Origin: JAKAGZ01 sp963783855
GTDB lineage: Bacteria > Bacteroidota > Ignavibacteria > Ignavibacteriales > Ignavibacteriaceae
Assembly: GCA_963783855.1 (NCBI GenBank)
Contig: CAWAPE010000008.1
Span: forward strand, 62,001-126,000
Direction: 5' to 3'
Length of the DNA stretch: 64,000 bases
The position numbers and the translations under genes were made by a program. The notes below the pieces were generated by a model. That model did not search any database and was not told where the DNA came from. It saw only the letters and a program-made list of their open reading frames with translations. The stretch's first letter is position 1. The number at the start of each line of letters is the position of its first letter. Shown piece after piece: positions 8,914 to 18,267 of this stretch.

Positions 8914-9723
8914 CTAAAATCCGGCTGTCACTCTTCTTTTTCGAATGTAGGATGAAATTAAAACCAGTAGAAAAGTGAGCAATAGCTGAACGGGAAGCAA
9001 ATATTGCACAATATTTTTATTCACAGAAAAGAAACCTTCCCAGGAATTGTATCGGGCTGCAAATAATAAATTAATAATTGCCTCAGAACCCGATCCGAAG
9101 CAAAGAAAATACAACCAGAAAACAGAGAAAACCACAATAACAAACCAGTAAATATTTTGAAAATATTTTATTAGTAATCCTGAAACTGCTGCCGTTAAAA
9201 TGAGTGAAATGGTTCCGGTAATAGTAAAACCGTTTGATCCAATCGGTATAAATTCATATAGGAAAATGCAAACAATAAAGAAAAAAGGGGTTATTATATT
9301 TTTATTGTTTAAGGTAGATGAAACTGCAAGGAAGATAAAAAGCATTATAATTTGCGGAAAATTCCACAAAAGATAAATTGGGTAATCAACTATTGAGGAA
9401 AGACCAAATTCATAAAAATATTCAGGATCACCAAGGTTTATTTTCTTTAGTAAAAATAATACAACTATAATTAGCAAAACCGGAAGTAATATCCAGAGAA
9501 GTGGAAGAATAGTTTTCTTAAAATGAGGCTCTGTGAAAAGTTTTTTAATAAAGGTCAGCTGATCAGTCCTGAAAATAATCAGGAAAGGTAGAACAAAACT
9601 TAAATGAAAACGAAAGCCCACAATTATTATATAAGTATCAAGATTGAAATAGCGCAATACAATTCCTGCAATATTTACGACAACTACTGCAAATATTACA
9701 GGATAAAGTTTTGTCTGTTTCAC
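8914..9723 (-). CDS. Hypothetical integral membrane protein, about eight TM segments
   Basis: A 269-residue, very hydrophobic protein with about eight predicted membrane spans (roughly residues 6-24, 31-51, 71-92, 116-137, 144-162, 167-187, 191-210 and 240-258). I do not recognise the family. Short soluble loops carry no catalytic motif that I can identify. It starts at GTG 9723, and this G is shared with the TAG stop of the upstream DUF2231 gene, so translation of the pair is coupled. Its job is therefore probably linked to that of the DUF2231 protein. Confidence 0.7.
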   Translation of the reverse strand: MKQTKLYPVIFAVVVVNIAGIVLRYFNLDTYIIIVGFRFHLSFVLPFLIIFRTDQLTFIKKLFTEPHFKKTILPLLWILLPVLLIIVVLFLLKKINLGDPEYFYEFGLSSIVDYPIYLLWNFPQIIMLFIFLAVSSTLNNKNIITPFFFIVCIFLYEFIPIGSNGFTITGTISLILTAAVSGLLIKYFQNIYWFVIVVFSVFWLYFLCFGSGSEAIINLLFAARYNSWEGFFSVNKNIVQYLLPVQLLLTFLLVLISSYIRKRRVTAGF

Positions 9724-10202
9724 TATTTATTTTCCTGGATTTCCATTTTCTTTAGATCAGTACCCAATCCATATTTATAAACAAGTTTGCCACCGTGTTC
9801 CCCTGTTTCATAAAGGAAATAGCATCCAACAAGTGCAAGAACTACAAAAATATATTTTATATAACCTGTAAATTTTTTCTTTAAAACCAGCACAGTTCTT
9901 AAGATAAGAATTCCGACAAATATCCATAAAGTCGTGTTTGCAAGTTCTTCATGTTCACCAATAGCATGCAGCTGGATAATCGCTCCCTGGCTTTCCCACT
10001 GACTCATAAGCGATTCAGCCTGATTTCCAGTTAGTACAGCTGCAATTGCTCCAAGTACACCAAGAAACAGAATTATGTGAGCTGCTTTTGAAAAGAATTC
10101 ATTTTTCGAAAAAGCACCAATAGTTTCAAAAAGAGCATAAATTATAAACAACACAATCGGGAAATGAATTACTATGGGGTGAAGGCTGGCAAGGGATTCC
10201 AT
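9723..10202 (-). CDS. DUF2231-type membrane protein
   Basis: A 159-residue protein with four membrane spans (about residues 10-28, 40-60, 88-106 and 114-130). The start LHPIVIHFPIVLF with His8 and His13, a mid-protein HAIGEHEE, and the C-terminal GEHGGKLVYKYG match the DUF2231 family of predicted membrane proteins. The conserved histidines near the membrane faces suggest heme or metal binding, but that is inference. GAGGA is placed seven bases before ATG 10202. It is translationally coupled to the following eight-TM gene. Confidence 0.75.
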   Translation of the reverse strand: MESLASLHPIVIHFPIVLFIIYALFETIGAFSKNEFFSKAAHIILFLGVLGAIAAVLTGNQAESLMSQWESQGAIIQLHAIGEHEELANTTLWIFVGILILRTVLVLKKKFTGYIKYIFVVLALVGCYFLYETGEHGGKLVYKYGLGTDLKKMEIQENK

Positions 10203-10285
10203 TTTAAGTTCCTCTTAATAATTTATATTATAAAAATTCACTAATTAGTCCCCAGAAATAGATGTATTATAAAATTCAGAATATT

Positions 10286-11035
10286 TTATCCACAAAGAAT
10301 TGAACCGCCGTTAACATTAAGTATTTCACCATTTACATGCCTGCCAAGTTCCGAAGCCAGGAAAAGCACCGGACCTGCAATATCTTCCGCCGTTGCCACT
10401 CTTTTTACAGGAATATCATCTTCCACACTTTTACGATACTCAATATCGGATAAAGCATCGCTGGTCATATCGGTATCTACCCAGCCTGGTGCAACTGAAT
10501 TGGTAGTAATATTATATTTACCATATTCCGTAGCAACGGATTTAGTAAATGAAATTACTCCGCCCTTTGATGCAGCATAGTGAGAATAATTTGCTTCGCC
10601 TCTCTGGCCCGCTGTAGAAGTAATATTAATAATTCTGCCAAAATTATTTTTTACCATTCCCGGAAGAATATGCTTTGTAAATAAAAAAGTCCCTGTTAAA
10701 TTAATCCTGATTGTTTCATCCCACTCTTCCAGCGACATTTTATCAACCGGACCATACTTCCATATACCGGCATTATTTACAAGTACGTCAATTCTGCCAA
10801 AGTCAGATATTACATTATTTACAGTTTGTTCAATATCATCCGGTTTGTTCAAATCACATTTGTACGCTTTTACGTTTCCAGAGCTGCCACTTAACAAAAG
10901 ATCAGCAGCATTTTTATTTGACTGATAAGTAAAAGCTACATCGGCTCCGGCTTCTGAAAATAATTTAACACAGGCGGAACCAATACCACGGGATCCGCCG
11001 GTTATTAATACAATTTTTGATTTTAGATTTATCAT
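10286..11035 (-). CDS. Short-chain dehydrogenase/reductase, FabG-like
   Basis: A 249-residue classical SDR, probably an NADPH-dependent 3-oxoacyl-ACP reductase. The cofactor motif TGGSRGIGSA, the NNAG motif (residues 87-90), the catalytic Ser140, Tyr153 and Lys157 (in SHYAASKGG) and a C-terminal GEILNVNGG all fit FabG. The residues Asn-Ala-Gly with Tyr-x3-Lys indicate an active enzyme. It follows truA by only 2 nt and is probably cotranscribed with it. Without the fab cluster nearby I cannot tell FabG from other SDRs, so no symbol is given. Confidence 0.85.
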   Translation of the reverse strand: MINLKSKIVLITGGSRGIGSACVKLFSEAGADVAFTYQSNKNAADLLLSGSSGNVKAYKCDLNKPDDIEQTVNNVISDFGRIDVLVNNAGIWKYGPVDKMSLEEWDETIRINLTGTFLFTKHILPGMVKNNFGRIINITSTAGQRGEANYSHYAASKGGVISFTKSVATEYGKYNITTNSVAPGWVDTDMTSDALSDIEYRKSVEDDIPVKRVATAEDIAGPVLFLASELGRHVNGEILNVNGGSILCG

Positions 11036-11037
11036 AA

Positions 11038-11766
11038 TTAATATTTTACTTTATAAAGAAATAATCCTTTTGCTGGTGCAGCTTCTCCCGCTACCTCCCT
11101 ATTCTTTTGGTCTAATATTTCAATTAGAAGTTTTTTGCTGTTTTTTTCTTTCTCCAGTTTTAATAATGTACCAACTGTGGTTCTCACCATACCGTGTAAA
11201 TACCTGTTAGCTTCAATCATAAAAATTACAAGGTCTCCCGAGACTCTCCATTTTGCTGAATAAATAATACAGTTTTTATTATCTACTTCTGTATTTTTTT
11301 TTGAAAATGATGTAAAATCGTGGGTGCCGATTAATATGTTTGATAATTTATTTAGTCCCTCAATATTAATTTTATTATGATAAAGCCAGGAATAATTATT
11401 AAAGAACGGAGATTTTTTAAAAGATAAAATGTATATATAACTTCTTTTTTTTGCGTCAAATCTTGAGTGAAAATTTTCATCAACTAATGAAATATCTTTT
11501 ATTGAAATATCCTGTGGAAGAATTGAATTTAATGAATGCTGAAAACGGTAAATATCTAATGCTGATTCGGTTTTAAAGTTAGCCACCTGACCAAATGCGT
11601 GTACACCGGAATCGGTCCGTCCCGAACCGATCACGTTCACATCTTCCTTTAATAAAACCTTGATGGCGTCTGTTATTTTTTGCTGAATTGTGACAGCATT
11701 TTTCTGTATTTGCCAACCGGCAAAATTTGCCCCGTCGTATTGCAGAGTTAGTTTAATATTATTCAA
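11038..11766 (-). CDS. truA: tRNA pseudouridine(38-40) synthase
   Basis: TruA isomerises uridines 38-40 in the anticodon stem of tRNAs. The 242-residue protein carries the catalytic motif GSGRTDSGVHAFGQVANF with nucleophile Asp52, an N-terminal LQYDGANFAGWQ, and FMIEANRYLHGMVRTTVG near the C-terminus. The start is TTG 11766, without a clear Shine-Dalgarno sequence in front. The length is normal. It is the first gene of a two-gene unit with the SDR reductase; the divergent gene upstream is the sensor kinase at 12009. Confidence 0.95.
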   Translation of the reverse strand: MNNIKLTLQYDGANFAGWQIQKNAVTIQQKITDAIKVLLKEDVNVIGSGRTDSGVHAFGQVANFKTESALDIYRFQHSLNSILPQDISIKDISLVDENFHSRFDAKKRSYIYILSFKKSPFFNNYSWLYHNKINIEGLNKLSNILIGTHDFTSFSKKNTEVDNKNCIIYSAKWRVSGDLVIFMIEANRYLHGMVRTTVGTLLKLEKEKNSKKLLIEILDQKNREVAGEAAPAKGLFLYKVKY

Positions 11767-12008
11767 TTTATAAGGTTTTTTGGATTTCTTACCCTAAATT
11801 ACCCAAATAGAACAGCTTATCAAAGAAAAGAAGTGAAAATCGAAACTTCTCATTATTGGAAAGAACCTGTATACCAAACTTGTTAATCTATAAACCCATT
11901 AAAAAATACGTGTTTTTAGTGAATAATATTGTTGGAATAATAATTGATATAATAAGGTGCTTTCAGATTATTCTGAATATAATTTATTAACATTTTTGGC
12001 GCGAATTG

Positions 12009-15000
12009 ATGAAAACATCGGAACGGAAAAAAAATTCAGTGAAACCATTAAAAAGCAGGCAAGCAGAACTTTTGGATTCGAAAAAAGATTTGGCGGCTAT
12101 ATTTTCAGCTATGACGGAAATTATCCTGCTTTTCGATAATAAAGGTAATTATTTCAATATCATTCCAACTGGCTCGAAGGATTTTTATCAATCACCAAAT
12201 AAATTAATTGGTAAAAATATTACAGAAATTTTCGATAAAGAGACTACAAAATTATTTTTAAAAAATATAAAATATGTTGCCAGAGAAAAGGAAATAGTTC
12301 AGTTTGAATATTTATTGAAAATAAAAAGAAAAGATACCTGGTTTAGTGCTACTCTTTCCCCTTTCAATCACAATAAAGTATTGTGGGTCGCCAGAAACAT
12401 TACCAAACAAAAATTAATTGAGCTTGACCAGATAACTTCCAGCGCCAAATATAGAAAACTAATGGAAGAAGCTAATGATGCAATTTTTATAGCTGATGCA
12501 AAAACCGGTAAATTGCTTGAAGCAAATAGAAAGGCTCAGGTATTAATAGGTAGGCCACTTAAAGAAATAAGAAAGATGCATCAGAGTGATCTACATCCTA
12601 AGAAGGAAATTAAAAACGCTAAGAGAGAATTTAGATTATTCTCTGAAGGATCATCCGGCGGTAAAAACCTACAATTGGTACAACATAAGAATGGATCTAC
12701 AATTCCAGTTGAAATAACTACGAGCTTAATAGAAATAAATAGTAAGAAATATGTTCAGGGAATTTTCAGAGATATTTCGGAGGAAATTAGGACCAAAGAA
12801 AAATTAAAAGATCAAGTTAGTTTCATGGAACAAGTCTACATGCAGTCATCACTAAGTACTCAAATTTTAGATAAAGAAGGCTGGTGTTACAGGATAAATC
12901 CTAAATTAACAGAATTGTTCGGTGTTCAACCTGAAGATATTGAAGGTAAGAAATATAATATTTTCAAAGATAAATCTTTAATTGACGGAGGAATTATCCC
13001 AATATTAAAAAGAGTTTTTGAGAAAGGGGAGACTGCAGAATGGGACATCCTTTTTGATATTGGCGTAGCTGCGGATTCACAGAATATTAGAACATTCCAA
13101 AACCAAAAAAAATGGTTCCATAATAAAGCATACCCCGTCTTTGATAAAGATGGTGAGATACAGAATGTAATAATTCACCACGAAAATATTACAGAAAAAA
13201 AGATTAATGAAGAAAAAATTAAGATGCTGGCTTTTTCACTTGGAAATATTAGTGAATGCGTAAGCATAACTAATCTTGACAACAAAATCATATACGTAAA
13301 TGATGCATTCCTAAATACTTATGGCTACAAATCTGAAGAGATTATTGGAAAAGAAGTCGATTGTTTGAGACCTCGGAAATTACAGAAAGCATTATGCCCA
13401 AATTCGTACCCCAACACAATTAAGGGAAACTGGCAGGGTGAATTAATAAATATCAAAAAAGACGGCACACAATTCCCTATTAACTTATCAACTGCAATAG
13501 TTAGAGATGAGGACAAACAACCAATTGCTTTAATTGGAATCGCATCAGATATTACTGAAAGATTGAAACACGAAAAATTATTGAGAGAGAGTGAAGAAAA
13601 ATACAGAGTTTTAGCCGAAGCCTCTCAGGATATGATTTTTATTGTCGACAAAAATGGTGAGATTCTCTATGTTAATAATTTTGGGTCAGCACAATTTGGA
13701 CTGAAACCTGAAGATATGATTGGGAAGAAAAGATCAGAATTTTTTGATAATACATCTTCTGCCCGTCAGGAATCCAGATTCCAAAAAATATACAAGACAA
13801 AGGAATCAGTATATATAGAAGACAAAACTGAATTTCCCGATAGAATTCTTTATCTCGGAACGTGGCTAACTCCGATAAAAGACTCTTCCGATCATGTCGT
13901 TTCTATAATGGGAGTATCCAGAGATATTACAGAAAGGATAAACCACGAAAATGAATTACGGAAATTATCAAGCGCGGTTGAGCAAAGTCCGGTTTCAGTT
14001 TTAATTTCTAATCTATCGGGTGACATTGAATATGTTAATCCTACTTTTACCAAAGTTACAGGCTTTACTTTTGATGAAGTCAAAGGAAAGAATCCCCGTA
14101 TATTGAGTTCCGGTGAAACTCCTTCTGCAGCTTACAAGGAATTATGGGAAACAATTAAATCGGGCAAAACCTGGCAGGGTGAATTTCATAATAAGAGAAA
14201 AAATGGAGAACTATTCTGGGAATTTGCGTCAATTTCCCCAATAAAAGATGAAAAAGGCACAACAACAAATTTTATTGCCATAAAAGAGGATATAACAGAA
14301 AGAAAACTTGCACAAATGGAATTAGTTGCAGCTAAAGAGAAAGCAGAAGAAATGAACTCATTAAAAACAAAATTCCTGGCCAATATGAGCCACGAACTAA
14401 GAACTCCACTTATTGGAGTTCTCGGGTACGCTGAGATCTTAAAAGATGATCTGAAATTAGCCGAACAAAAAGAAATGGCTGGTACCATCCACGAAAACGG
14501 CAAAAGATTGCTTCACACCTTGAACTTATTACTGGACCTGACAAGAATAGAATCAGATAAAGAGGATCTTTTTATTAGAGAAATAGATGTAGGAGAAGTT
14601 GCAAAAAAAGCAGTAAAACTATTTGATATAAATGCTTCAAATAAAAATTTACTTTTAACAACTTCTATTATTAATAATATTAAAGCTAACCTTGATGAAA
14701 GAATATTTATTCAGATAATTAATAACCTTGTAAATAATGCTATTAAATTTACTGACAATGGCAAAATTACAATTGAAATAGACACAGAGAATGATGACGT
14801 TATATTAAGAGTCAGGGATACAGGTATTGGCATTCCAAAAGACAAACAGCAAATTATTTTTGAAGAATTCAGACAGGTTAGCGAAGGTCTTAACAGAAGA
14901 CATCAGGGCACAGGACTTGGATTAACCATTACAAAGAAATATATTGAAATACTAAATGGTACAATTTCAGTAAATAGCGAAATTAATAATGGATCAGTTT

Positions 15001-15035
15001 TTACAGTTAAGATACCATCTGGTAATCTAAATTAG
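12009..15035 (+). CDS. Sensor histidine kinase with six PAS domains
   Basis: A cytoplasmic kinase of 1008 residues with no membrane span. Six successive PAS domains are visible, at about residues 23-140, 145-265, 270-395, 400-515, 525-640 and 645-765, several ending in the PAC signature (DITERL, DITERI, DITERK). A dimerisation/phosphoacceptor helix follows with SHELRTPL, then the HATPase domain: N-box NNLVNNAIKF, DTGIGIPKDK, and GTGLGLTITKKY. Such PAS arrays sense redox, small ligands or light. ATG 12009 is chosen over the adjacent TTG 12006; no Shine-Dalgarno is present and a 60-codon open frame at 11957-12139 overlaps the start, so the true N-terminus is uncertain. The lone receiver follows 13 nt later and is the likely partner. 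Confidence 0.9.
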   Translation: MKTSERKKNSVKPLKSRQAELLDSKKDLAAIFSAMTEIILLFDNKGNYFNIIPTGSKDFYQSPNKLIGKNITEIFDKETTKLFLKNIKYVAREKEIVQFEYLLKIKRKDTWFSATLSPFNHNKVLWVARNITKQKLIELDQITSSAKYRKLMEEANDAIFIADAKTGKLLEANRKAQVLIGRPLKEIRKMHQSDLHPKKEIKNAKREFRLFSEGSSGGKNLQLVQHKNGSTIPVEITTSLIEINSKKYVQGIFRDISEEIRTKEKLKDQVSFMEQVYMQSSLSTQILDKEGWCYRINPKLTELFGVQPEDIEGKKYNIFKDKSLIDGGIIPILKRVFEKGETAEWDILFDIGVAADSQNIRTFQNQKKWFHNKAYPVFDKDGEIQNVIIHHENITEKKINEEKIKMLAFSLGNISECVSITNLDNKIIYVNDAFLNTYGYKSEEIIGKEVDCLRPRKLQKALCPNSYPNTIKGNWQGELINIKKDGTQFPINLSTAIVRDEDKQPIALIGIASDITERLKHEKLLRESEEKYRVLAEASQDMIFIVDKNGEILYVNNFGSAQFGLKPEDMIGKKRSEFFDNTSSARQESRFQKIYKTKESVYIEDKTEFPDRILYLGTWLTPIKDSSDHVVSIMGVSRDITERINHENELRKLSSAVEQSPVSVLISNLSGDIEYVNPTFTKVTGFTFDEVKGKNPRILSSGETPSAAYKELWETIKSGKTWQGEFHNKRKNGELFWEFASISPIKDEKGTTTNFIAIKEDITERKLAQMELVAAKEKAEEMNSLKTKFLANMSHELRTPLIGVLGYAEILKDDLKLAEQKEMAGTIHENGKRLLHTLNLLLDLTRIESDKEDLFIREIDVGEVAKKAVKLFDINASNKNLLLTTSIINNIKANLDERIFIQIINNLVNNAIKFTDNGKITIEIDTENDDVILRVRDTGIGIPKDKQQIIFEEFRQVSEGLNRRHQGTGLGLTITKKYIEILNGTISVNSEINNGSVFTVKIPSGNLN

Positions 15036-15048
15036 AAGGATTTCAACT

Positions 15049-15438
15049 ATGACTAAACCGACTATTTTATTAGTTGAAGATGATTTAGCAAGCACAGACA
15101 TAACGAGGCTTTTCCTTAAAGAAATTTGCGACATTGACATAGCACACGAAGGTCAGGAAGCGATAAATATGGCCAAAAATAAAAAATATCCTCTGGTATT
15201 AATGGATATCGGCCTGGCAAAAAATATGAACGGTATGCAGGCTACGCATGAGATAAGAAAAATTCAAGGTTACGAAAATACACCTATAGGGGCGCTAACG
15301 GCATACGCAATGAAGGGAGACAGAGAAGAATTTCTGGAAGCAGGGCTTACAGATTATTTATCAAAGCCATTTGAAAAGCCACAACTTATCGATTGGGTAA
15401 AAAAGTTATTATTTGGAACCGATGCTGATATTAATTAA
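15049..15438 (+). CDS. Single-domain response regulator (CheY-like receiver)
   Basis: A 129-residue protein that is a receiver domain only. The acidic pair is in ILLVEDD (residues 5-11), the phosphoacceptor Asp is in LMDIGL (about residue 52), the conserved Thr/Ala in GALTAYA, and Lys in LSKPF. There is no DNA-binding or enzymatic output domain. It starts 13 nt after the six-PAS kinase with AAGGA upstream, so it is the cognate partner, serving either as a phosphate sink, a phosphorelay intermediate or a protein-protein switch. Its stop converges with the aldehyde dehydrogenase 3 nt away. Confidence 0.9.
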   Translation: MTKPTILLVEDDLASTDITRLFLKEICDIDIAHEGQEAINMAKNKKYPLVLMDIGLAKNMNGMQATHEIRKIQGYENTPIGALTAYAMKGDREEFLEAGLTDYLSKPFEKPQLIDWVKKLLFGTDADIN

Positions 15439-15441
15439 ATA

Positions 15442-16806
15442 TTATTTAACATAAACAGTTTTAATATTTACAAATTCACGAATTCCAAAGACAGAAAGTT
15501 CCCTGCCGTATCCGGATTCTTTAATTCCTCCAAACGGTAATCTTGGATCGGACTTTACAAATTCATTTACAAAACAACTTCCGGCATTCAAATATTTTTT
15601 TGCAATATTTTCGCCGCGTGCTTTATCATTAGTAAAAACCGCAGCTCCCAGTCCAAAGACTGTATCATTAGCTACTTTAATTCCTTCTTCTTCATCTTTA
15701 ACCTTAATTATCGCAGCCACAGGCCCAAAAAGTTCTTCATCGTAAGCTGGCATACCTGGTTTTACATCAGTTAGTATAGTAGGCGGATAGTATGCACCTT
15801 TGCCTTCAGGAATTTTTCCGCCTAGCAAAAGTTTGGCCCCCTTTTCCACACTTTTCACAACCTGCTGATGCAATTCATCCCGTAAATCGTTTCTTGCCTG
15901 TGGTCCTAAATTATTTTCTTCATCAAACGGATCACCCATTTTTCTGGATTTCATTTTTTCAAGAAATAATTTTTCAAAATCATTATAAATTTCTTCTACA
16001 ACAATAAATCTTTTAGCAGCTATACAACTTTGTCCACCATTTAATAATCTTGAATTCACACAGGTTTCAGCGGCAGCATCAAGATCAGCATCTTCGAGTA
16101 CTAAATAAGGGTCGCTTCCTCCAAGTTCGAGTACTGACTTTTTAAGCTGTGCACCTGCATTTTTTGCTACAGAAATTCCAGCAGCTGTACTCCCTGTTAA
16201 TGTTACAGCTTTAACAAATTTATTTTCAATTACGCTGCTCACTTTTTTTGAGGAAATAATTAAAGTTCTGAATAAATTACCGGGAAAGCCTGCTTCTTTA
16301 AAAATACTTTCAATTGCAAGTGCACATCCTGTTACATTTGAAGAATGCTTTAGTATTCCGGCATTTCCAGCCATCAGGTTTGGTGCTGCAAAACGGAATA
16401 CCTGCCAGAATGGGAAATTCCACGGCATAATGGCGAGAACAACTCCAAGTGGTTCGTAAGAGATAAAACTTTTAGAGGCATCAGTTTTAACTTCTTCTTC
16501 CATTAAGAATTTCTCAGCATTATCTGCGTAATAATCACAAACCCAGGCGCATTTTTCTGCTTCTGCCCTCGATTGTGCAATGGGTTTTCCCATTTCCATT
16601 GTCATAATTTTCGCAAATTCTTCTTTCCTGTTTCTCAACACCTCGGCGGCTTTCTTCATTTTTTCCGATCGGAGTTTGAAATCAGTAGTTTTCCAATCAA
16701 GAAAATCATTGTGTGCATTTAAGATTATCTTATTTAATTCTTCTTCGGGTGTCTCCTGGTATTCTTTTAGTATTGTGTCATTGGCTGGATTAATTGACTG
16801 GATCAT
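15442..16806 (-). CDS. Aldehyde dehydrogenase, succinate-semialdehyde dehydrogenase-like
   Basis: A 454-residue NAD(P)-dependent aldehyde dehydrogenase. The catalytic Cys261 lies in NGGQSCIAAKRF and the general base Glu227 in LELGGSDPYLV; PWNFPFWQVFRFAAP and PRLPFGGIKESGYGREL are also present. The SCIAAKRF form around the cysteine and the short length are typical of the YneI/GabD-like group acting on succinate semialdehyde. The exact substrate is not certain. The gene stands alone on this strand, converging with the receiver gene and preceded by 97 bases of spacer from the next upstream gene. Confidence 0.9.
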   Translation of the reverse strand: MIQSINPANDTILKEYQETPEEELNKIILNAHNDFLDWKTTDFKLRSEKMKKAAEVLRNRKEEFAKIMTMEMGKPIAQSRAEAEKCAWVCDYYADNAEKFLMEEEVKTDASKSFISYEPLGVVLAIMPWNFPFWQVFRFAAPNLMAGNAGILKHSSNVTGCALAIESIFKEAGFPGNLFRTLIISSKKVSSVIENKFVKAVTLTGSTAAGISVAKNAGAQLKKSVLELGGSDPYLVLEDADLDAAAETCVNSRLLNGGQSCIAAKRFIVVEEIYNDFEKLFLEKMKSRKMGDPFDEENNLGPQARNDLRDELHQQVVKSVEKGAKLLLGGKIPEGKGAYYPPTILTDVKPGMPAYDEELFGPVAAIIKVKDEEEGIKVANDTVFGLGAAVFTNDKARGENIAKKYLNAGSCFVNEFVKSDPRLPFGGIKESGYGRELSVFGIREFVNIKTVYVK

Positions 16807-16903
16807 AGCAAACCTCTACATTTTAATTCTATCAGAATAAAAAATAGTAAAAATAATTTATACTTTGCAGGGAATTAAAAATCAATAATATCCCCTATTG
16901 ATT

Positions 16904-18166
16904 TTATGATTGTAACCTTTTGATTGTTACAATAGTTCGGTCATCCTGATATTGTCCATTCCGTGAAAATTTGATCACTTCTTCAAGTACTGTATAGGTT
17001 ATTTCCTTTGCTGATAAGTGTTTAATTTTCTTTAGCAATTTGTATAACCGTTCTTCTCCAAAATTATTAAATTTCGAATCAGCAGAATCTGTTACACCAT
17101 CTGAATAAATAAACAACAGATCTCCGGGTGCAATGTTAATACTTTCAACGGAATATTTTGCATTAGGTGCGGGACCAAAAACCGGACCTGTCGGGTTTAG
17201 CAGCGTTAAATGATTTGAATCCTTTTTTAAGAAAACCGGCGGATTATGTCCGGCATTTGAATATAAAAATAGTCCGCTTTTTTCAGTGGACAACTCCCCA
17301 TAAAAAAATGAAGCAAATTTGTCATCTGTAAATATTTTATTTACGAGACGGTTCATTCTTTTCATTAAAGGTGAAATTTTAATTTCAAAATTACTCGCCA
17401 TCCTGAGAGCCCCTGAAATATACATGGCTTCAGCAGAAGCACTGACACCTTTACTTGCAGCATCTCCTACAGTAACAGCTAATTTATCTTCGTCTCCAAT
17501 TTCAACGTAATCAAAGAAATCACCGCCTACAATTTCAGCAGGATCAGTAACTCCGTAAAGCTGATAATCAAAAAAGTTGTATTCGTGTTCTGGTAATATA
17601 CTTTTCTGTAATTCCCTGGCTTTATCAATATCTGCTTTTAGATGCGCTGCCCTGATCGAACTTTTTCTTTGTTTTATCTGAGAGGTAAGAGCTGTAGCAA
17701 TAATATTTAACGTCAACCTGAGTTCTTCATTAATTGTTTCTGAGTTAAGAGCCAGCAGGTATTCATAATATGAATCACCATTAATTTTTACTTTGTAGCC
17801 CACTCCCGAAGCAGAGTATTTAAAGATTCCTTTTTCTCTTAAAGTTATATTTGTTTCATTCCCCAGAATGGTCCGCTCTTTTGCAATAACATCAAAGAAA
17901 GGATAATCTTTAATTTCCAGGGTAAAATTTTTTTTTATTCTTTCAAGCTTTCCAGTCTGATATAATAATTCATACGATTTATCTTCGGCTCTTAATTGCC
18001 ATATTCGTCCGCCAGTTATTTCTATCTTTTCGTCTGAGACTATTTGATTTAAGACTTCAAACATCATTTCATTCTCAGACTTAAAGTCACCAGATGCTAT
18101 TGTTTCCACTGTTTTATATAATTTTCTTTGGTCCATTTTAACCGATGTTTTGTCAGATTTATTCAT
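16904..18166 (-). CDS. SpoIIE-type PP2C serine phosphatase with N-terminal GAF-like domain
   Basis: A 420-residue cytoplasmic protein. The first half (about 20-170) looks like a GAF-type sensor; a helical linker with KARELQKSILPEHE leads into the SpoIIE PP2C domain (about 190-420). The metal-binding pattern is intact: VGGDFFDY, VGDAASKGVSA, NAGHNPP, YSDGVTDS and QDDRTIVTI. The usual DVSGKG is DAASKG here, a mild deviation. These phosphatases dephosphorylate STAS antagonists in partner switching. No STAS or kinase gene adjoins it; the nearest are about 26 kb away at 42.9-43.7 kb and may be its targets. The start could also be the internal ATG at 18133. Confidence 0.88.
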   Translation of the reverse strand: MNKSDKTSVKMDQRKLYKTVETIASGDFKSENEMMFEVLNQIVSDEKIEITGGRIWQLRAEDKSYELLYQTGKLERIKKNFTLEIKDYPFFDVIAKERTILGNETNITLREKGIFKYSASGVGYKVKINGDSYYEYLLALNSETINEELRLTLNIIATALTSQIKQRKSSIRAAHLKADIDKARELQKSILPEHEYNFFDYQLYGVTDPAEIVGGDFFDYVEIGDEDKLAVTVGDAASKGVSASAEAMYISGALRMASNFEIKISPLMKRMNRLVNKIFTDDKFASFFYGELSTEKSGLFLYSNAGHNPPVFLKKDSNHLTLLNPTGPVFGPAPNAKYSVESINIAPGDLLFIYSDGVTDSADSKFNNFGEERLYKLLKKIKHLSAKEITYTVLEEVIKFSRNGQYQDDRTIVTIKRLQS

Positions 18167-18267
18167 ATCTATTAAAAATTTGAACTTTAAAAATACAATT
18201 ATTCTTCGAGTCTGCCTAAAATAAACGATGACTTTTTCTAATTGTAGGAATTGTTGATGCTAAACAT

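Noticed and set aside
11957..12139. A 60-codon open frame overlapping the start of the six-PAS kinase.
   Set aside because: No ribosome site and it overlaps the kinase's coding frame. It may mark a misread N-terminus but is not a gene by itself.
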